Assembly (NCBI RefSeq): GCF_004153455.1
Contig: NZ_SDQE01000009.1
Location: 1-64,000, forward strand
DNA from: Allopusillimonas ginsengisoli
GTDB taxonomy: Bacteria; Pseudomonadota; Gammaproteobacteria; Burkholderiales; Burkholderiaceae_B
Length of the DNA stretch: 64,000 bases
Direction of reading: 5' to 3'
A program made the position numbers and the translations under genes. Position 1 is the stretch's first letter. Every line of letters begins with the position of its first letter. The notes under the pieces are model-generated. The model did no database searches. It was not told where the DNA came from and saw only the letters and a program-made list of their open reading frames with translations. Below are positions 54,074 through 63,152 of this stretch, piece after piece.

Positions 54074-57000
54074 GAACCAGCCTCGGGCGCCGGCCGGACG
54101 ACCACCGCATCCGGATTGGGCAGCTCGCCATAGACATCGGGTTGGTACAAGGCTTCCATCCGTGTTGAGGGCAAGAGGAAGCTGCCAGCCGTGTTGAGCC
54201 GCACGGTGTACTCGATCACCGAGTCACCTTCTGGCAAAAAATCGTAATAAGCTCGATACGCCTCAAAACTGCGCTCGACATAGCTTGGCGAGGATCCATA
54301 ATCGCCCTCTGCCTCACCTGCCGTCCCGATAGCCGAATCACGCCCCAAGCCACTACCCAGAATTGTCGCGCCGGCAGGAATGGGGTCGCTCAGCACAACC
54401 CAACTCATGGGGGCATCAGCATGGACGTGGATCCTGACGCGATAAACATCCCCCCGGGACCACTCCCCAGGCGCGGACTGGCTCACTGGCACAACCTGCC
54501 GCGTCAGCTTGTAGCCTGCGACCACCGGCTTTGCCGGCGGCACCGCGGCCAACGACCGTATCGAAGCCCAAGGTCTGCCCGTGCCTTCCTGAGACAGGAT
54601 CAAGCTGTCTTTGCCCGACGTCATCCAGGGCAACAGCACATCGCCCACGCGCACACCCTGCTCATTCTGGACCGTTTTGCTCCACTCTATCCTGTGTTGG
54701 TCGCCGGATGCAAAATCAAGACGCACCGTGCCGTCCACAGGCGTGCGTTCAAATTTCGCGGCGAATTTCTCCATCGCCAAGGTACCCAGCAAGTTGGCGC
54801 TGGTCGTACTCCACGCGCCTTTGCGCTGCATGGATAACAACCCAGCCGCCAAGCGCGGCATGTCCGCATCCCAGGCTTTGTCATCCATGGCAATGAGCAT
54901 GAATTTGGCCATATTGGCCTGAGCGCCGAGCATCAGCCACCAACTGTCATTTTGCTCATTATCGGCAAACACAAGCGCTGTACCGCTGCCCGACATACGC
55001 GCACGCAGAATGTGGCCAGCCTGCTCATAATGCGCCGAACGTTCAGCAATGCCCGAAACGCGCTGAAGCACGGCCATCCAGTCGATCACTGCGGAAGTTG
55101 GCCAACGATCAGGGGCGATGGCGATGCTGTCCAGCATGCGCGGCTTGACCATGTCATAACGCGATAAGGCTTCAAGCGCCATCAGCTTGCGCATGTCCAG
55201 ATCCTTGCGCGGCGCCCAACGTTGTCGCGACAATTTGCCTTGCACAAACGCCTGCAGGCCGGATGTCATGCGATCAACGGACGACTGCGGTATGGCGAAG
55301 TCCAGGCCCAACGCCTGGGCTTCGAAACTGGCGCTGAGCAAGTAAGCCGTCAGTACCTCGCTGCCTTCCCGGGCGCCGGGAAAATAACTTGCCAAGCCAT
55401 CCGCATCCAGGTAGTCGGGCAGACTACCCATCAAGTCGCGCCAGACAGCCTCCTGCCCAAGGCCTATGGCCTGCGCAGCGCGCTGCTCCAGGCAAGTATA
55501 GGGATACGCCTGCAGCCATTCGCGCACACCCGGCAGGCCTCCCGCCAGGGACGACTGCACATGTACCTGCAGCCCCCCCCGCGCACGGCCATTGGTATTT
55601 TTCAGCGCGCCTGACGGCACCGATATCGGCAGTTCAACGGCCGGCGCATCGGCATCCAGGGACAACAGCGTTGCCTGGCGGGTGCGTACCGGAACCGCCG
55701 GCACCAACTGCTGTTTGAACACCAAGCGGTCCGAGGCAGGCTTCTTGCCCTTGTCAGCGGCATGCCTGCCAGGCGCGGATGCCGTGGGTGACGGACGGTC
55801 GGCGTCGCCCGTACCGGCAACTTGCTCACGGCTCGGGGCCGCCATGGCGGCAGTGTTCCCCGTTTCGCTTGCGTCAAGCGTCCACGCCAGCGTCGTGGAC
55901 TCCGTGAGCAAGTTACTCTGCGGCGCCTGGATATCCCAACGCACGACACGCGCCTCACCGGGCGGCACCGACACCTCTTGCTCAGGCAAAAGGCCCGCCT
56001 CAACGCCTTTCCCTGTGTAAGACGCCTTGATGTTCAGCGATAGTTCGCGGGCAGTCGTGTTGCGCAGTGTCGCAAGCGCCTGGTAATGGTCTCCTTCCCG
56101 TACCAAGGCGGGCAACCCTGGAATGACTTGCAAGTCTTGCGTGCTCACAATATCCGTTGCGCCAGTCCCGAAACGCTGTTCGCCGAAATCAGCAATCGCG
56201 ACCAGCCTGAAGCGCGTCAACGAGTCATTCAGTGGAAACGTAAGCGTGGCACGACCATTCTCATCAAGGTCAACAGACGACTCCCAGAGCAGCAGCGTAT
56301 CGAGCAACTCACGCGTTGGGCTAGCCCCCCCACCGCCTCCAGCAGGCAGTGCCTTGCGCCCGAAGTGTCGGCGGCCGACCACTTGCATTTGCGCGGTGGC
56401 GGTGCGCACACCATAGCTTCTTTCCTGCCGCATCGCAGACAGGATGTCCCAGCTGCTATTGGGCGCAAGCTCAAGCAGTGCTTCATCAACCGCAGCGAAA
56501 GCGATCGTGCCCCGCGCAGCAGGTTTGCCGTCCGGCGTACGCACCTGGATCGTGGCGGTGACGTTCTCGCGTACCTGGTAGGATTTTTTATCTGTCTTGA
56601 TATCCACCATCAGTTGATCTTCATCATCCGCAACGCGTATTTCCGCAAGGCCAAACCTGAACGAAGGCTTGGACAAATCCACAAACGGTGTCGGCGCCGC
56701 ATAGGGTTCGCCCTTGCGTTGAAAGGCGTGGTACCAAGACGTCGGCTCGCGCCAGCCCCAATCGAAGAAACTGCGCCACCCCAGGTCTCTCAAACGCCCC
56801 CGCAAAGCCAAAACCGACACGTACACGTTCGGGCCCCATTCAGCCTTGACGGGCAGCTTCACCGTCGGATTGTCGCCATCCAACGCCACAACGTGTGTTT
56901 CCAGTACGCCCTCGCGCTCCACTGCTACCAAGGCAGTAGCATGGCGAAAAGGCATGCGCACCTGAAACTCTGCGGTTTCGCCGGGCTTCCACTCCTTGCG

Positions 57001-60000
57001 CGAGGGAATGATATCGATACGATCATCATTGGCGCCCGCAAACCACAGATCATCTGCGCCGGTAACCCAGATCTTTGTGGACGCCTTGGATTCACGCCCC
57101 TGCGCATCTTTGGCGGTGGCGATCAACGCCACCGAACCCACCTGATCCAGCGTGATCTTGCAGGCGAGCTTGCCGTCTGCCCCAGTTTGCCCCTCACACA
57201 CCTGACCCAAATCGCGCAGCTCGGTATGATTGTCGTAGCTATAGAAGCCCCCCACCATGCGCTTGCGTGTCGAGTACGTGACATGAGCCACGGCGCGCAC
57301 TGTCATGGGCACATTAGCCTGAGGCTGACCGGTCAATGACACAGCTAACGCATGCACGGTTGCCGGAGCCCCGGCCTCCAGCCAATACCCGGCATTGATG
57401 CCCGCTTGCAGCGCTGCCGGCCAAACTTGTGTGACCTGCGTCAACGTCTGCAACGATCCGTTCGGGTCGAAGAAGCTGGCCTCCAGAAGCAGTTCCTGCG
57501 GCTTGTTCACCGAAGGAACGCGCTCGATGTTCAGGCGCCCACCGCCTTCTGCGTCCAGGACCACTTGTTTCTTGTCAAGAAACAGGTTCTGCCTGACCTC
57601 ATCCTGATCGCTTGCGCGCTGATCATCAGCATTTTCAGCGGGTGCAGAAAAGGAAAAATCGTCGTAATCACGAAACCCCACATAGCGATCCCGCACAATC
57701 CCCGACAAACTGACCGGCAACTTGCCTGCGGGCCCTCCCGACACGTAATTGATCTGCACATCCGCCATCAGGCTTTGTGGCGCCACCAGCGATGCCCCCT
57801 CGCCTTCCTCGCCGGAGGTGACCTTGACGTGCCCCGACAGCAAAGGCAGCTTGAATGCTTCCACGCGAAACTCGCTGCTGCCATACCAGCCATTGTTATC
57901 GTCAGTCAACATAACGCTATACGCGCCAAGCTTGGCGGTGCGCGGAATAGCCAGTGCGCTGGTGGCGTACATGCCACCCGTTGCGGTCGGGATCCATGCC
58001 ACCGGCTGCTCATAGCGTTGATCGGAACCCTGGTGCTGGATCACCAGCTTGGTCGGCAGCATCGTGTGCTCGTCTACCTGAGGCACCTGGAGGCCGTTTC
58101 GAACCTGCTGACGGATAAAATGCTTCATGGAAACCGTTTCGCCTGCGCGCAGCAAGGTTCGATCAAAAACGGTATGGGTCAACGTGCTGGGCTGACGGCT
58201 CGTATCCGTGGAAACATTAAAACGCCAGGACTCTATGCCGCTGTCCCACTCCGATAGCGCAAAGGAAAAATCTGCCTGCCCACGTGCCAGCGGGTGCCGC
58301 GCGTCAATGCGGGCAGATGCATAAATGCCGCTGAGCCCAGTGCTCTCGCAATACCCCGAGGCTTCGGCCAGGTTGGCGCTCTCGTACCAAATCCCTTGGT
58401 CGTTTGTTGTTCCCTGCGCCAGCGACCTTCCATCGCAACTCAGCACGGTCACCGCGGCGCCAGGCACAACCTTGCCGTCGTCCAGCGTCGTGACCCACAC
58501 CAAGGTATCGTCCCTTCCCGTCTTGATGTGTACCGCCAGATTGGTGAGCAACGCAGTTGTACGCACATACATAGGGGCTTTTTTGCCAAGCAGCGACTCA
58601 CCAAGGCGTGGCGATTCAATCTCCAGCACATGAAAGCCTGGCGCCTGAAACGGGACCCCGATCACTTCGAATGGCCGATCGCCTTGTTTATCCGCGCCCG
58701 GCAAGGTCAGCCTGCGCGCACCGGAAACGCCGTCCAGTGCCGATATGCTGCGGGTATCGATCCTGTCGCCCGACGCAGAGCGCATCTTGCGTCCCGCCTT
58801 GACATCCTCAATCTGCCCGCGTGTGAGGCTTCTTTCGTCGAGTCGCTGCACACGGGCGTACCAGTTGAGCACTTCGGCATCGTCCTGCGTGTTGTAGTCA
58901 CTCAAGCTCCCAGCCGAAACGGCCAGATCCCGCGTCATCAGATCTGGGGCTACCTTGCGCACTGTCAGTGCCATGGTGGCAGGATGGTCTGTTTCATCGC
59001 CACCAGGAGGAACCGCCGCAAAGCGCTCAATCACGCCAAATGGCGACGCCGAAAACTTGACCAACGGTGGAAACATCGCCGTTTTGAATGAAAGCGGAAA
59101 TCGTTCCGCATTATCGAGCGTTCTACCCGCATCATCCTTAAGCCCTTCAGGCAGCGCCAGAGAAAAATCCGCGTCGGCGGCAAAAGGCCCTTTAAACGTT
59201 ATGCGGGTGACGCCACTGCGATCCTCTGCATTTTGCGGATCCACATCAGATGCCACGATCGTGTTGCCCGGCCCTGTCAGCTTGATGCGGGCAGCATCGT
59301 CGCGCGAAATCGGCGCAGAGAAAGCCAGGCTGACCGGTGTAACCGGCGTGCAGGGCATACTCGCGTTCTCGCGCTGGCACGTAAAACTAGCCGTGAAAGG
59401 TTTGCGCACCCGATAGTCGACATTGACAGCCTGCGTGCTGGCAACCGCTGGCCGTTGCGGCGTGTGCGGGGTTGACACACCCGCCCCAATACTCAAACGG
59501 ACGCGCGCCTCGGCGGGCAAAAGACGTTTACATTGCGCCAGTTGCGTTGCTGGCGAATCCATGTCGTTGCTGTGCGAATAATAGAGACTCTCGAGCAGGT
59601 CTGTACGTGGCTGTCCCGTAATCAGGCGCACGGGTACCGCTTCGCCCAGGCCTTCGACCAGACAATGCGTATGCGCCAGCACCGAAGCGGGATCAACGTC
59701 GCCATTGAACGACAAGACGAAAACCTGGTCTTCGGCGATGACGTTGCCATAGGGACGCTCCACCTGCGCAATCGGCCCGCCAGTCCCGAAACTGAATGAC
59801 GCAGGACCTGTAATGGGCTGGTTGTCAATAGTATGGAATGCCGGATTCAAAACCGCCGAGCAGCTGACGCCTGGGCCCGGCTCCTGCTCGAACACGTACG
59901 ACCAGCGTCGCGCGTCCAGCCAGCGGCCATGGCCCTTCAAGCTCGGGTCATTGCACGAAACCCTGACCGGCGCCGGCCCTTGTCCCTCGCCAAAGGCCAT

Positions 60001-60138
60001 GACATCGGTATCGAACGACAGGCTCAACTCCTGAATTTGCGCCACGGTACCCTGTGGGGAAAACTGGGCGATACGCGCGGCCCAAACCGGACTCATCAAA
60101 AAACTGCATGTCAGTATTGCAGAAGCCAAGCGATACAC
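54070..60138 (-). CDS. Bacterial alpha-2-macroglobulin (YfhM type)
   Basis: This protein of about 2022 residues has a signal peptide (MYRLASAILTCSFLMSPVWA read from GTG 60138). It consists of serial macroglobulin domains and the thioester motif CLEQ near residue 1549 (YPYTCLEQRAAQAIGLGQ), which can covalently trap proteases. No lipobox is seen, although E. coli YfhM is a lipoprotein; here Cys10 lies inside the signal helix. GTG 60138 has GGGGAG 5 nt upstream; a GTG at 60159 is open but less well placed. It is coupled to pbpC by a 4-bp overlap. Envelope protection and cell-wall repair are the likely joint role. Confidence 0.92.
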   Translation of the reverse strand: MYRLASAILTCSFLMSPVWAARIAQFSPQGTVAQIQELSLSFDTDVMAFGEGQGPAPVRVSCNDPSLKGHGRWLDARRWSYVFEQEPGPGVSCSAVLNPAFHTIDNQPITGPASFSFGTGGPIAQVERPYGNVIAEDQVFVLSFNGDVDPASVLAHTHCLVEGLGEAVPVRLITGQPRTDLLESLYYSHSNDMDSPATQLAQCKRLLPAEARVRLSIGAGVSTPHTPQRPAVASTQAVNVDYRVRKPFTASFTCQRENASMPCTPVTPVSLAFSAPISRDDAARIKLTGPGNTIVASDVDPQNAEDRSGVTRITFKGPFAADADFSLALPEGLKDDAGRTLDNAERFPLSFKTAMFPPLVKFSASPFGVIERFAAVPPGGDETDHPATMALTVRKVAPDLMTRDLAVSAGSLSDYNTQDDAEVLNWYARVQRLDERSLTRGQIEDVKAGRKMRSASGDRIDTRSISALDGVSGARRLTLPGADKQGDRPFEVIGVPFQAPGFHVLEIESPRLGESLLGKKAPMYVRTTALLTNLAVHIKTGRDDTLVWVTTLDDGKVVPGAAVTVLSCDGRSLAQGTTNDQGIWYESANLAEASGYCESTGLSGIYASARIDARHPLARGQADFSFALSEWDSGIESWRFNVSTDTSRQPSTLTHTVFDRTLLRAGETVSMKHFIRQQVRNGLQVPQVDEHTMLPTKLVIQHQGSDQRYEQPVAWIPTATGGMYATSALAIPRTAKLGAYSVMLTDDNNGWYGSSEFRVEAFKLPLLSGHVKVTSGEEGEGASLVAPQSLMADVQINYVSGGPAGKLPVSLSGIVRDRYVGFRDYDDFSFSAPAENADDQRASDQDEVRQNLFLDKKQVVLDAEGGGRLNIERVPSVNKPQELLLEASFFDPNGSLQTLTQVTQVWPAALQAGINAGYWLEAGAPATVHALAVSLTGQPQANVPMTVRAVAHVTYSTRKRMVGGFYSYDNHTELRDLGQVCEGQTGADGKLACKITLDQVGSVALIATAKDAQGRESKASTKIWVTGADDLWFAGANDDRIDIIPSRKEWKPGETAEFQVRMPFRHATALVAVEREGVLETHVVALDGDNPTVKLPVKAEWGPNVYVSVLALRGRLRDLGWRSFFDWGWREPTSWYHAFQRKGEPYAAPTPFVDLSKPSFRFGLAEIRVADDEDQLMVDIKTDKKSYQVRENVTATIQVRTPDGKPAARGTIAFAAVDEALLELAPNSSWDILSAMRQERSYGVRTATAQMQVVGRRHFGRKALPAGGGGGASPTRELLDTLLLWESSVDLDENGRATLTFPLNDSLTRFRLVAIADFGEQRFGTGATDIVSTQDLQVIPGLPALVREGDHYQALATLRNTTARELSLNIKASYTGKGVEAGLLPEQEVSVPPGEARVVRWDIQAPQSNLLTESTTLAWTLDASETGNTAAMAAPSREQVAGTGDADRPSPTASAPGRHAADKGKKPASDRLVFKQQLVPAVPVRTRQATLLSLDADAPAVELPISVPSGALKNTNGRARGGLQVHVQSSLAGGLPGVREWLQAYPYTCLEQRAAQAIGLGQEAVWRDLMGSLPDYLDADGLASYFPGAREGSEVLTAYLLSASFEAQALGLDFAIPQSSVDRMTSGLQAFVQGKLSRQRWAPRKDLDMRKLMALEALSRYDMVKPRMLDSIAIAPDRWPTSAVIDWMAVLQRVSGIAERSAHYEQAGHILRARMSGSGTALVFADNEQNDSWWLMLGAQANMAKFMLIAMDDKAWDADMPRLAAGLLSMQRKGAWSTTSANLLGTLAMEKFAAKFERTPVDGTVRLDFASGDQHRIEWSKTVQNEQGVRVGDVLLPWMTSGKDSLILSQEGTGRPWASIRSLAAVPPAKPVVAGYKLTRQVVPVSQSAPGEWSRGDVYRVRIHVHADAPMSWVVLSDPIPAGATILGSGLGRDSAIGTAGEAEGDYGSSPSYVERSFEAYRAYYDFLPEGDSVIEYTVRLNTAGSFLLPSTRMEALYQPDVYGELPNPDAVVVRPAPEAGS

Positions 60139-60354
60139 GGGAACTCCCCAGCCCGACACGTGATCGGGCGCAACATAAATATTGCTGAAGGGGTCGGCAT
60201 TGCCAAAGACCAGGACTATACGGCGCCCGCCCCCTCAGCCTGGATCTAGCTTTATTCCGACGAATAGTACCCTGTGCGATCAGTTTTACAACAGCCCCAG
60301 CCCAGGGGATGTATGCGCACCTGGCGGTTTGTGCGTGATGGTTTACACGTGATA

Positions 60355-61317
60355 TCAGGCACTGCCCAGGCGCCGCGAAGGCAGCGTTGCGAGCAACAAC
60401 CCGGCAAGCGCCAGGACAAATGCAAGCCACTGCAGGCCAGATAAGGACTCGCCCAGGATCACAACACCCACCAGCGCAGCACTCACGGGGAGCATCACGG
60501 TAAACACGCCGGCTCTGGAGGCCGGAACACCCCGCAGGCCAGTCATCCACAGCCACACCGTCCATACACTGGCGGCCAAACCGTAGAACACCAACAACAC
60601 CCAAATCCCGAGATCGACCGCCAGAAAATCGAAATGCCAGGCCGCATAAAGCCCAGCGGGGGTCGTGAGCACAAATCCCCATAGGTTGATGACTGCACTG
60701 ATCCGCCGCGGGCTCAGTACTGCGGTCAGCTTCTTGCCTATCACTGCATAAGACGCCTCGCAACATACTGCCCCGAACAGCAGTAGATTGCCCAGCCAGA
60801 CATGCGATGAAGGTTGCCGTGTGTCGGTGACCACGTGATCCCCGCCCAGGGACAGCAGACCTATGCCTATCACGCCGCAAGCAACCGCCACCCATACTCT
60901 GCCGCTGATATCTTCCTTCAGGAAAACGCGGCTCATCAATGCAATGGCGGCTGGAATGAACGACAGAATCACACCTGCTGCAACGGCGCCGGTCAGCCGG
61001 ACACCACTGATCATGCACAAGGTGAAAAGGAAGTTGCCCAGAAACGACTCTAAGAATATAAGAGTGCGTACGCGGGCTGTCAGCGGTGGTTCGTTGGCCG
61101 GCTTGCGCAGCCAGCAGAGCATTGCCAACCCACCTATCCCGAAACGCAGCCAGGCCAGCAGAAACAGGGGAAAAATGACCGCCAGCGGCTTGGTCAAGGC
61201 GACGTAACAGCCGACCAGCGACATACTGGTTCCCAAACAGGCGTAAGAGGTCAGACGCGATAAAACGGGCAGTCTTGAAGACCCCACGGCTGCCGATGCG
61301 TCGCGATGCCCGCCCAT
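60355..61317 (-). CDS. EamA/DMT-family transporter
   Basis: This 320-residue inner-membrane protein has ten predicted helices in two EamA repeats. Helices include FLGNFLFTLCMISGVRLTGA, VWVAVACGVIGIGLLSLGGD and SALVGVVILGESLSGLQWLA, with the conserved repeat-2 ending. Members export amino acids or other metabolites. AAGGG lies 7 nt before ATG 61317. Substrate not assignable. Confidence 0.85.
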   Translation of the reverse strand: MGGHRDASAAVGSSRLPVLSRLTSYACLGTSMSLVGCYVALTKPLAVIFPLFLLAWLRFGIGGLAMLCWLRKPANEPPLTARVRTLIFLESFLGNFLFTLCMISGVRLTGAVAAGVILSFIPAAIALMSRVFLKEDISGRVWVAVACGVIGIGLLSLGGDHVVTDTRQPSSHVWLGNLLLFGAVCCEASYAVIGKKLTAVLSPRRISAVINLWGFVLTTPAGLYAAWHFDFLAVDLGIWVLLVFYGLAASVWTVWLWMTGLRGVPASRAGVFTVMLPVSAALVGVVILGESLSGLQWLAFVLALAGLLLATLPSRRLGSA

Positions 61318-61422
61318 TGAATACCCTTATCCAGCATGATGGCAAACGCCTAGTGTAACGAATGCCAGAAGCTGTCGCATACCATCATCCCTACACCAGC
61401 ATTGCATCAATAATGCGTTGCC

Positions 61423-61740
61423 TCAATCGAGGTCCTGGGTACCTGCGCCAAGTGCGGTAAGCCGAATCAGGCTCTTGAGATTAGCACTCATGACTTTTGC
61501 TACCGCGCGCGCGGCCTCAGCATCCTGCGGGTGGGCCAGGCAGTCCAGTATTCGTTCTATTTCCCCACCGCTCAGCACGACTTGATGCTTGATATGTTCG
61601 CCATTGTCGGGAATATAGGCGGAGACACGTACCGTGATTTTTCCAGACTCGTCGACCTGCACCTCCGGCTGCCCCGGAAACTGAGTGCGCAAGGCGCCAA
61701 TGACGGGATCTGCTTTTTCATCTGTTTTTACAATTTTCAC
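61423..61740 (-). CDS. Small protein of unknown function
   Basis: This 105-residue acidic protein starts MKIVKTDEKADPVIGALRTQ and has VQVDESGKITVRVSAYIPDN and a helical C-terminal half (DAEAARAVAKVMSANLKSLI). GTG 61740 has AGGAGA 5 nt upstream; the frame is open to 61803 without such support. I do not recognise the family. It lies 105 bp upstream of the EamA gene in the same direction. Confidence 0.6.
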   Translation of the reverse strand: MKIVKTDEKADPVIGALRTQFPGQPEVQVDESGKITVRVSAYIPDNGEHIKHQVVLSGGEIERILDCLAHPQDAEAARAVAKVMSANLKSLIRLTALGAGTQDLD

Positions 61741-61968
61741 TACGCTCTCCTGCACCACAGCGGTGCCGATTGCATCATATGCTGCCGGTGCCGCTGTCCG
61801 CAATAGCGCTTACCCAAGGTAAACCATGATTACGCTGCTCCTGGCTGCGCCGGTTTCGGCGCCATGCGGGCACCCAAAGAGCGCAACGTCTCAACTGATC
61901 GTCCCGAATCAAGGGGACCATCTGTAAAAACGTTGCGCCGCATACAAGCATGAATAGGTGCCGGGAAC

Positions 61969-62166
61969 TCAGGACCGGCTGATCCCATGGCCTCGGCCAA
62001 AGCAGTCGAACGAAATTTTGCAAACTATGCGATGCAGCCAGGCGCGCCAGGCCTTGCGCTGTGCTGGCTCGGCACCTGCCACGGCCATAAGCACCAATAG
62101 AAAAAGCGCGCCAGCGCCTAGCGTAGCGGCGGTCACCACAAGCAGAGGAACAAGCAATTGGTTCAT
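61969..62166 (-). CDS. Small membrane protein, one or two helices
   Basis: This 65-residue protein has an N-terminal hydrophobic stretch (LLVPLLVVTAATLGAGALFL, VLMAVAG) and a basic C-terminal half (AQRKAWRAWLHRIVCKISFD). AAGGGGGTG lies just before ATG 62166. A longer ORF in another frame across the same stretch is Arg-rich and lacks a ribosome binding site. Function unknown. Confidence 0.55.
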   Translation of the reverse strand: MNQLLVPLLVVTAATLGAGALFLLVLMAVAGAEPAQRKAWRAWLHRIVCKISFDCFGRGHGISRS

Positions 62167-62249
62167 GTCGCACCCCCTTAGTAATTACCCTGATTCTACG
62201 TTAAATCTGCCTGTTTGCGAACTGGGAGATATTCGCGGCCTACAGCAAT

Positions 62250-62627
62250 TTACGCGCCCATTCTCATTACCGCCATTGCCAATCCCATACCAGCAATCGA
62301 ACACAGGACCGATACGAGCACATATGCCGCCGCATAAATAAACTGCCCCCGATGCATCAGCGTCATGGCTTCCAGGGAAAATGCCGAAAACGTCGTGAAT
62401 CCCCCGAGCACACCGGTCGCCAGAAACAACTGAAACTGACGTGACATCCCGCCCTTTTGCGCCACATATTCGACTAGGACACCCATGAGGATAGACCCGA
62501 TGATATTGATCGACATGGTTCCGTATGGAAAACCTCCCAGACTCGCCAGTCTTGCGAAGGCAGTATTCATGGCATGGCGCGCCATGCCGCCAATTCCGGC
62601 GCCCAGAAAAACAAGTAGATACCCCAT
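62250..62627 (-). CDS. crcB: Fluoride exporter CrcB/Fluc
   Basis: This 125-residue four-helix membrane protein forms a dimeric fluoride channel. GAGIGGMARHAMNTAF, the GTMSINIIGSILMGVL segment with the conserved Asn, and GVLGGFTTFSAFSLEAM with the TTFS motif are diagnostic. The frame to 62762 runs through the riboswitch and is not coding there. A fluoride riboswitch lies just upstream. Confidence 0.94.
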   Translation of the reverse strand: MGYLLVFLGAGIGGMARHAMNTAFARLASLGGFPYGTMSINIIGSILMGVLVEYVAQKGGMSRQFQLFLATGVLGGFTTFSAFSLEAMTLMHRGQFIYAAAYVLVSVLCSIAGMGLAMAVMRMGA

Positions 62628-62715
62628 CAGGCCCTCATGCCATGGTTGACAGGCGTTGCCGAACAAAATATCGGCAGGCAAAGGCCGCAGCTTTCCGCAG
62701 ACGCCGTCATCTGTC

Positions 62716-62768
62716 AAATAGGAGTCATCAGCCAGCATGGCGGTTATGTGGAGGAACCCCATCTCCGC
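62716..62768 (-). promoter_or_regulatory. Fluoride riboswitch (crcB motif)
   Basis: The minus strand reads GGAGATGGGGTTCCTCC, then ATAACCGCC, then GGCTGATGACTCCTA. These are the conserved blocks of the fluoride aptamer, including the pseudoknot partners and the terminal CUGAUGACUCCUA. It lies about 90 bp before the crcB ATG, which it is expected to turn on when fluoride is bound. Confidence 0.92.
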
Positions 62769-62807
62769 ATGTCAGTTTACTCTCGCACAGCGCTAAAAGC
62801 TCTGGCC

Positions 62808-62848
62808 AAAGAAAAGCCCCTGAGGCGGCGACAAGACCCTCAGGGGCT
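62808..62848 (-). terminator. Rho-independent terminator without an obvious gene
   Basis: An 11-bp perfect stem (62815-62825 with 62838-62848) is followed on the minus strand by TTTTCTTT. It would stop a leftward transcript arriving from 62850-63150, where no convincing coding sequence exists. It also insulates the crcB riboswitch from upstream transcription. Confidence 0.8.
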
Positions 62849-63046
62849 AACTGCGGTTGATAATGGCCGCAGAACCCATATCTTAGGACAGATTCTGCTT
62901 CCAAGCATTTGAAAAAGCACCATAATCATTTGATTATCAAACAGGGAAAACCCTAGATTTTTTCCCTCGTCGCAGATCCGGGCCCAGGCGGCTCCTTCCC
63001 CAACAGGGTTGTAGATTAAACGGCCCGTGTTACTCTGGTTTGCATT
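62849..63046 (-). ncRNA. Structured stretch ending in a terminator, possible ncRNA
   Basis: On the minus strand the interval can fold into several stems: 62979-62984 with 63022-63027, 62943-62950 with 62960-62967 (8 bp perfect) and 62851-62856 with 62867-62872. The orphan terminator follows. A 77-residue ORF here has no ribosome binding site and unremarkable sequence. No known RNA family was recognised; 6S RNA was considered but not supported by conserved blocks I know. Confidence 0.35.
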
Positions 63047-63134
63047 ATCATGCGATGCGCTTTTTACCATCATGCGACGCTTTTACTATCATGCAGCGCA
63101 CTTTTTACTTATCGTGCGGCGCCCTTTTCTTCTT
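63047..63134. repeat. Four imperfect tandem repeats before the acyltransferase gene
   Basis: Units at 63047-63068, 63069-63087, 63088-63110 and 63111-63134 share ATCATGCGRCGC followed by a CTTTTTACT-like run, with lengths of 19-24 bp. They end 18 bp before the TTG start. A repeated regulator-binding site or a simple tandem duplication are both possible. Confidence 0.7.
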
Positions 63135-63152
63135 GCCTGATATCGAGCCTAT

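Noticed and set aside
59948-61345. 465-residue minus-strand ORF over the macroglobulin start and the EamA gene
   Set aside because: It is an Arg/Cys-rich shadow frame of the EamA and alpha-2-macroglobulin genes, both of which have clear domains and ribosome binding sites.
62922-62937. Inverted repeat ATAATCA-TT-TGATTAT as a Fur box
   Set aside because: Only the first six bases fit the Fur consensus, and no iron-related gene is adjacent.
62840-63073. 77-residue minus-strand ORF ending at the orphan terminator
   Set aside because: It has no ribosome binding site, no recognisable domain and an unremarkable composition, and it crosses stable RNA stems. An ncRNA or plain intergenic DNA is more likely.
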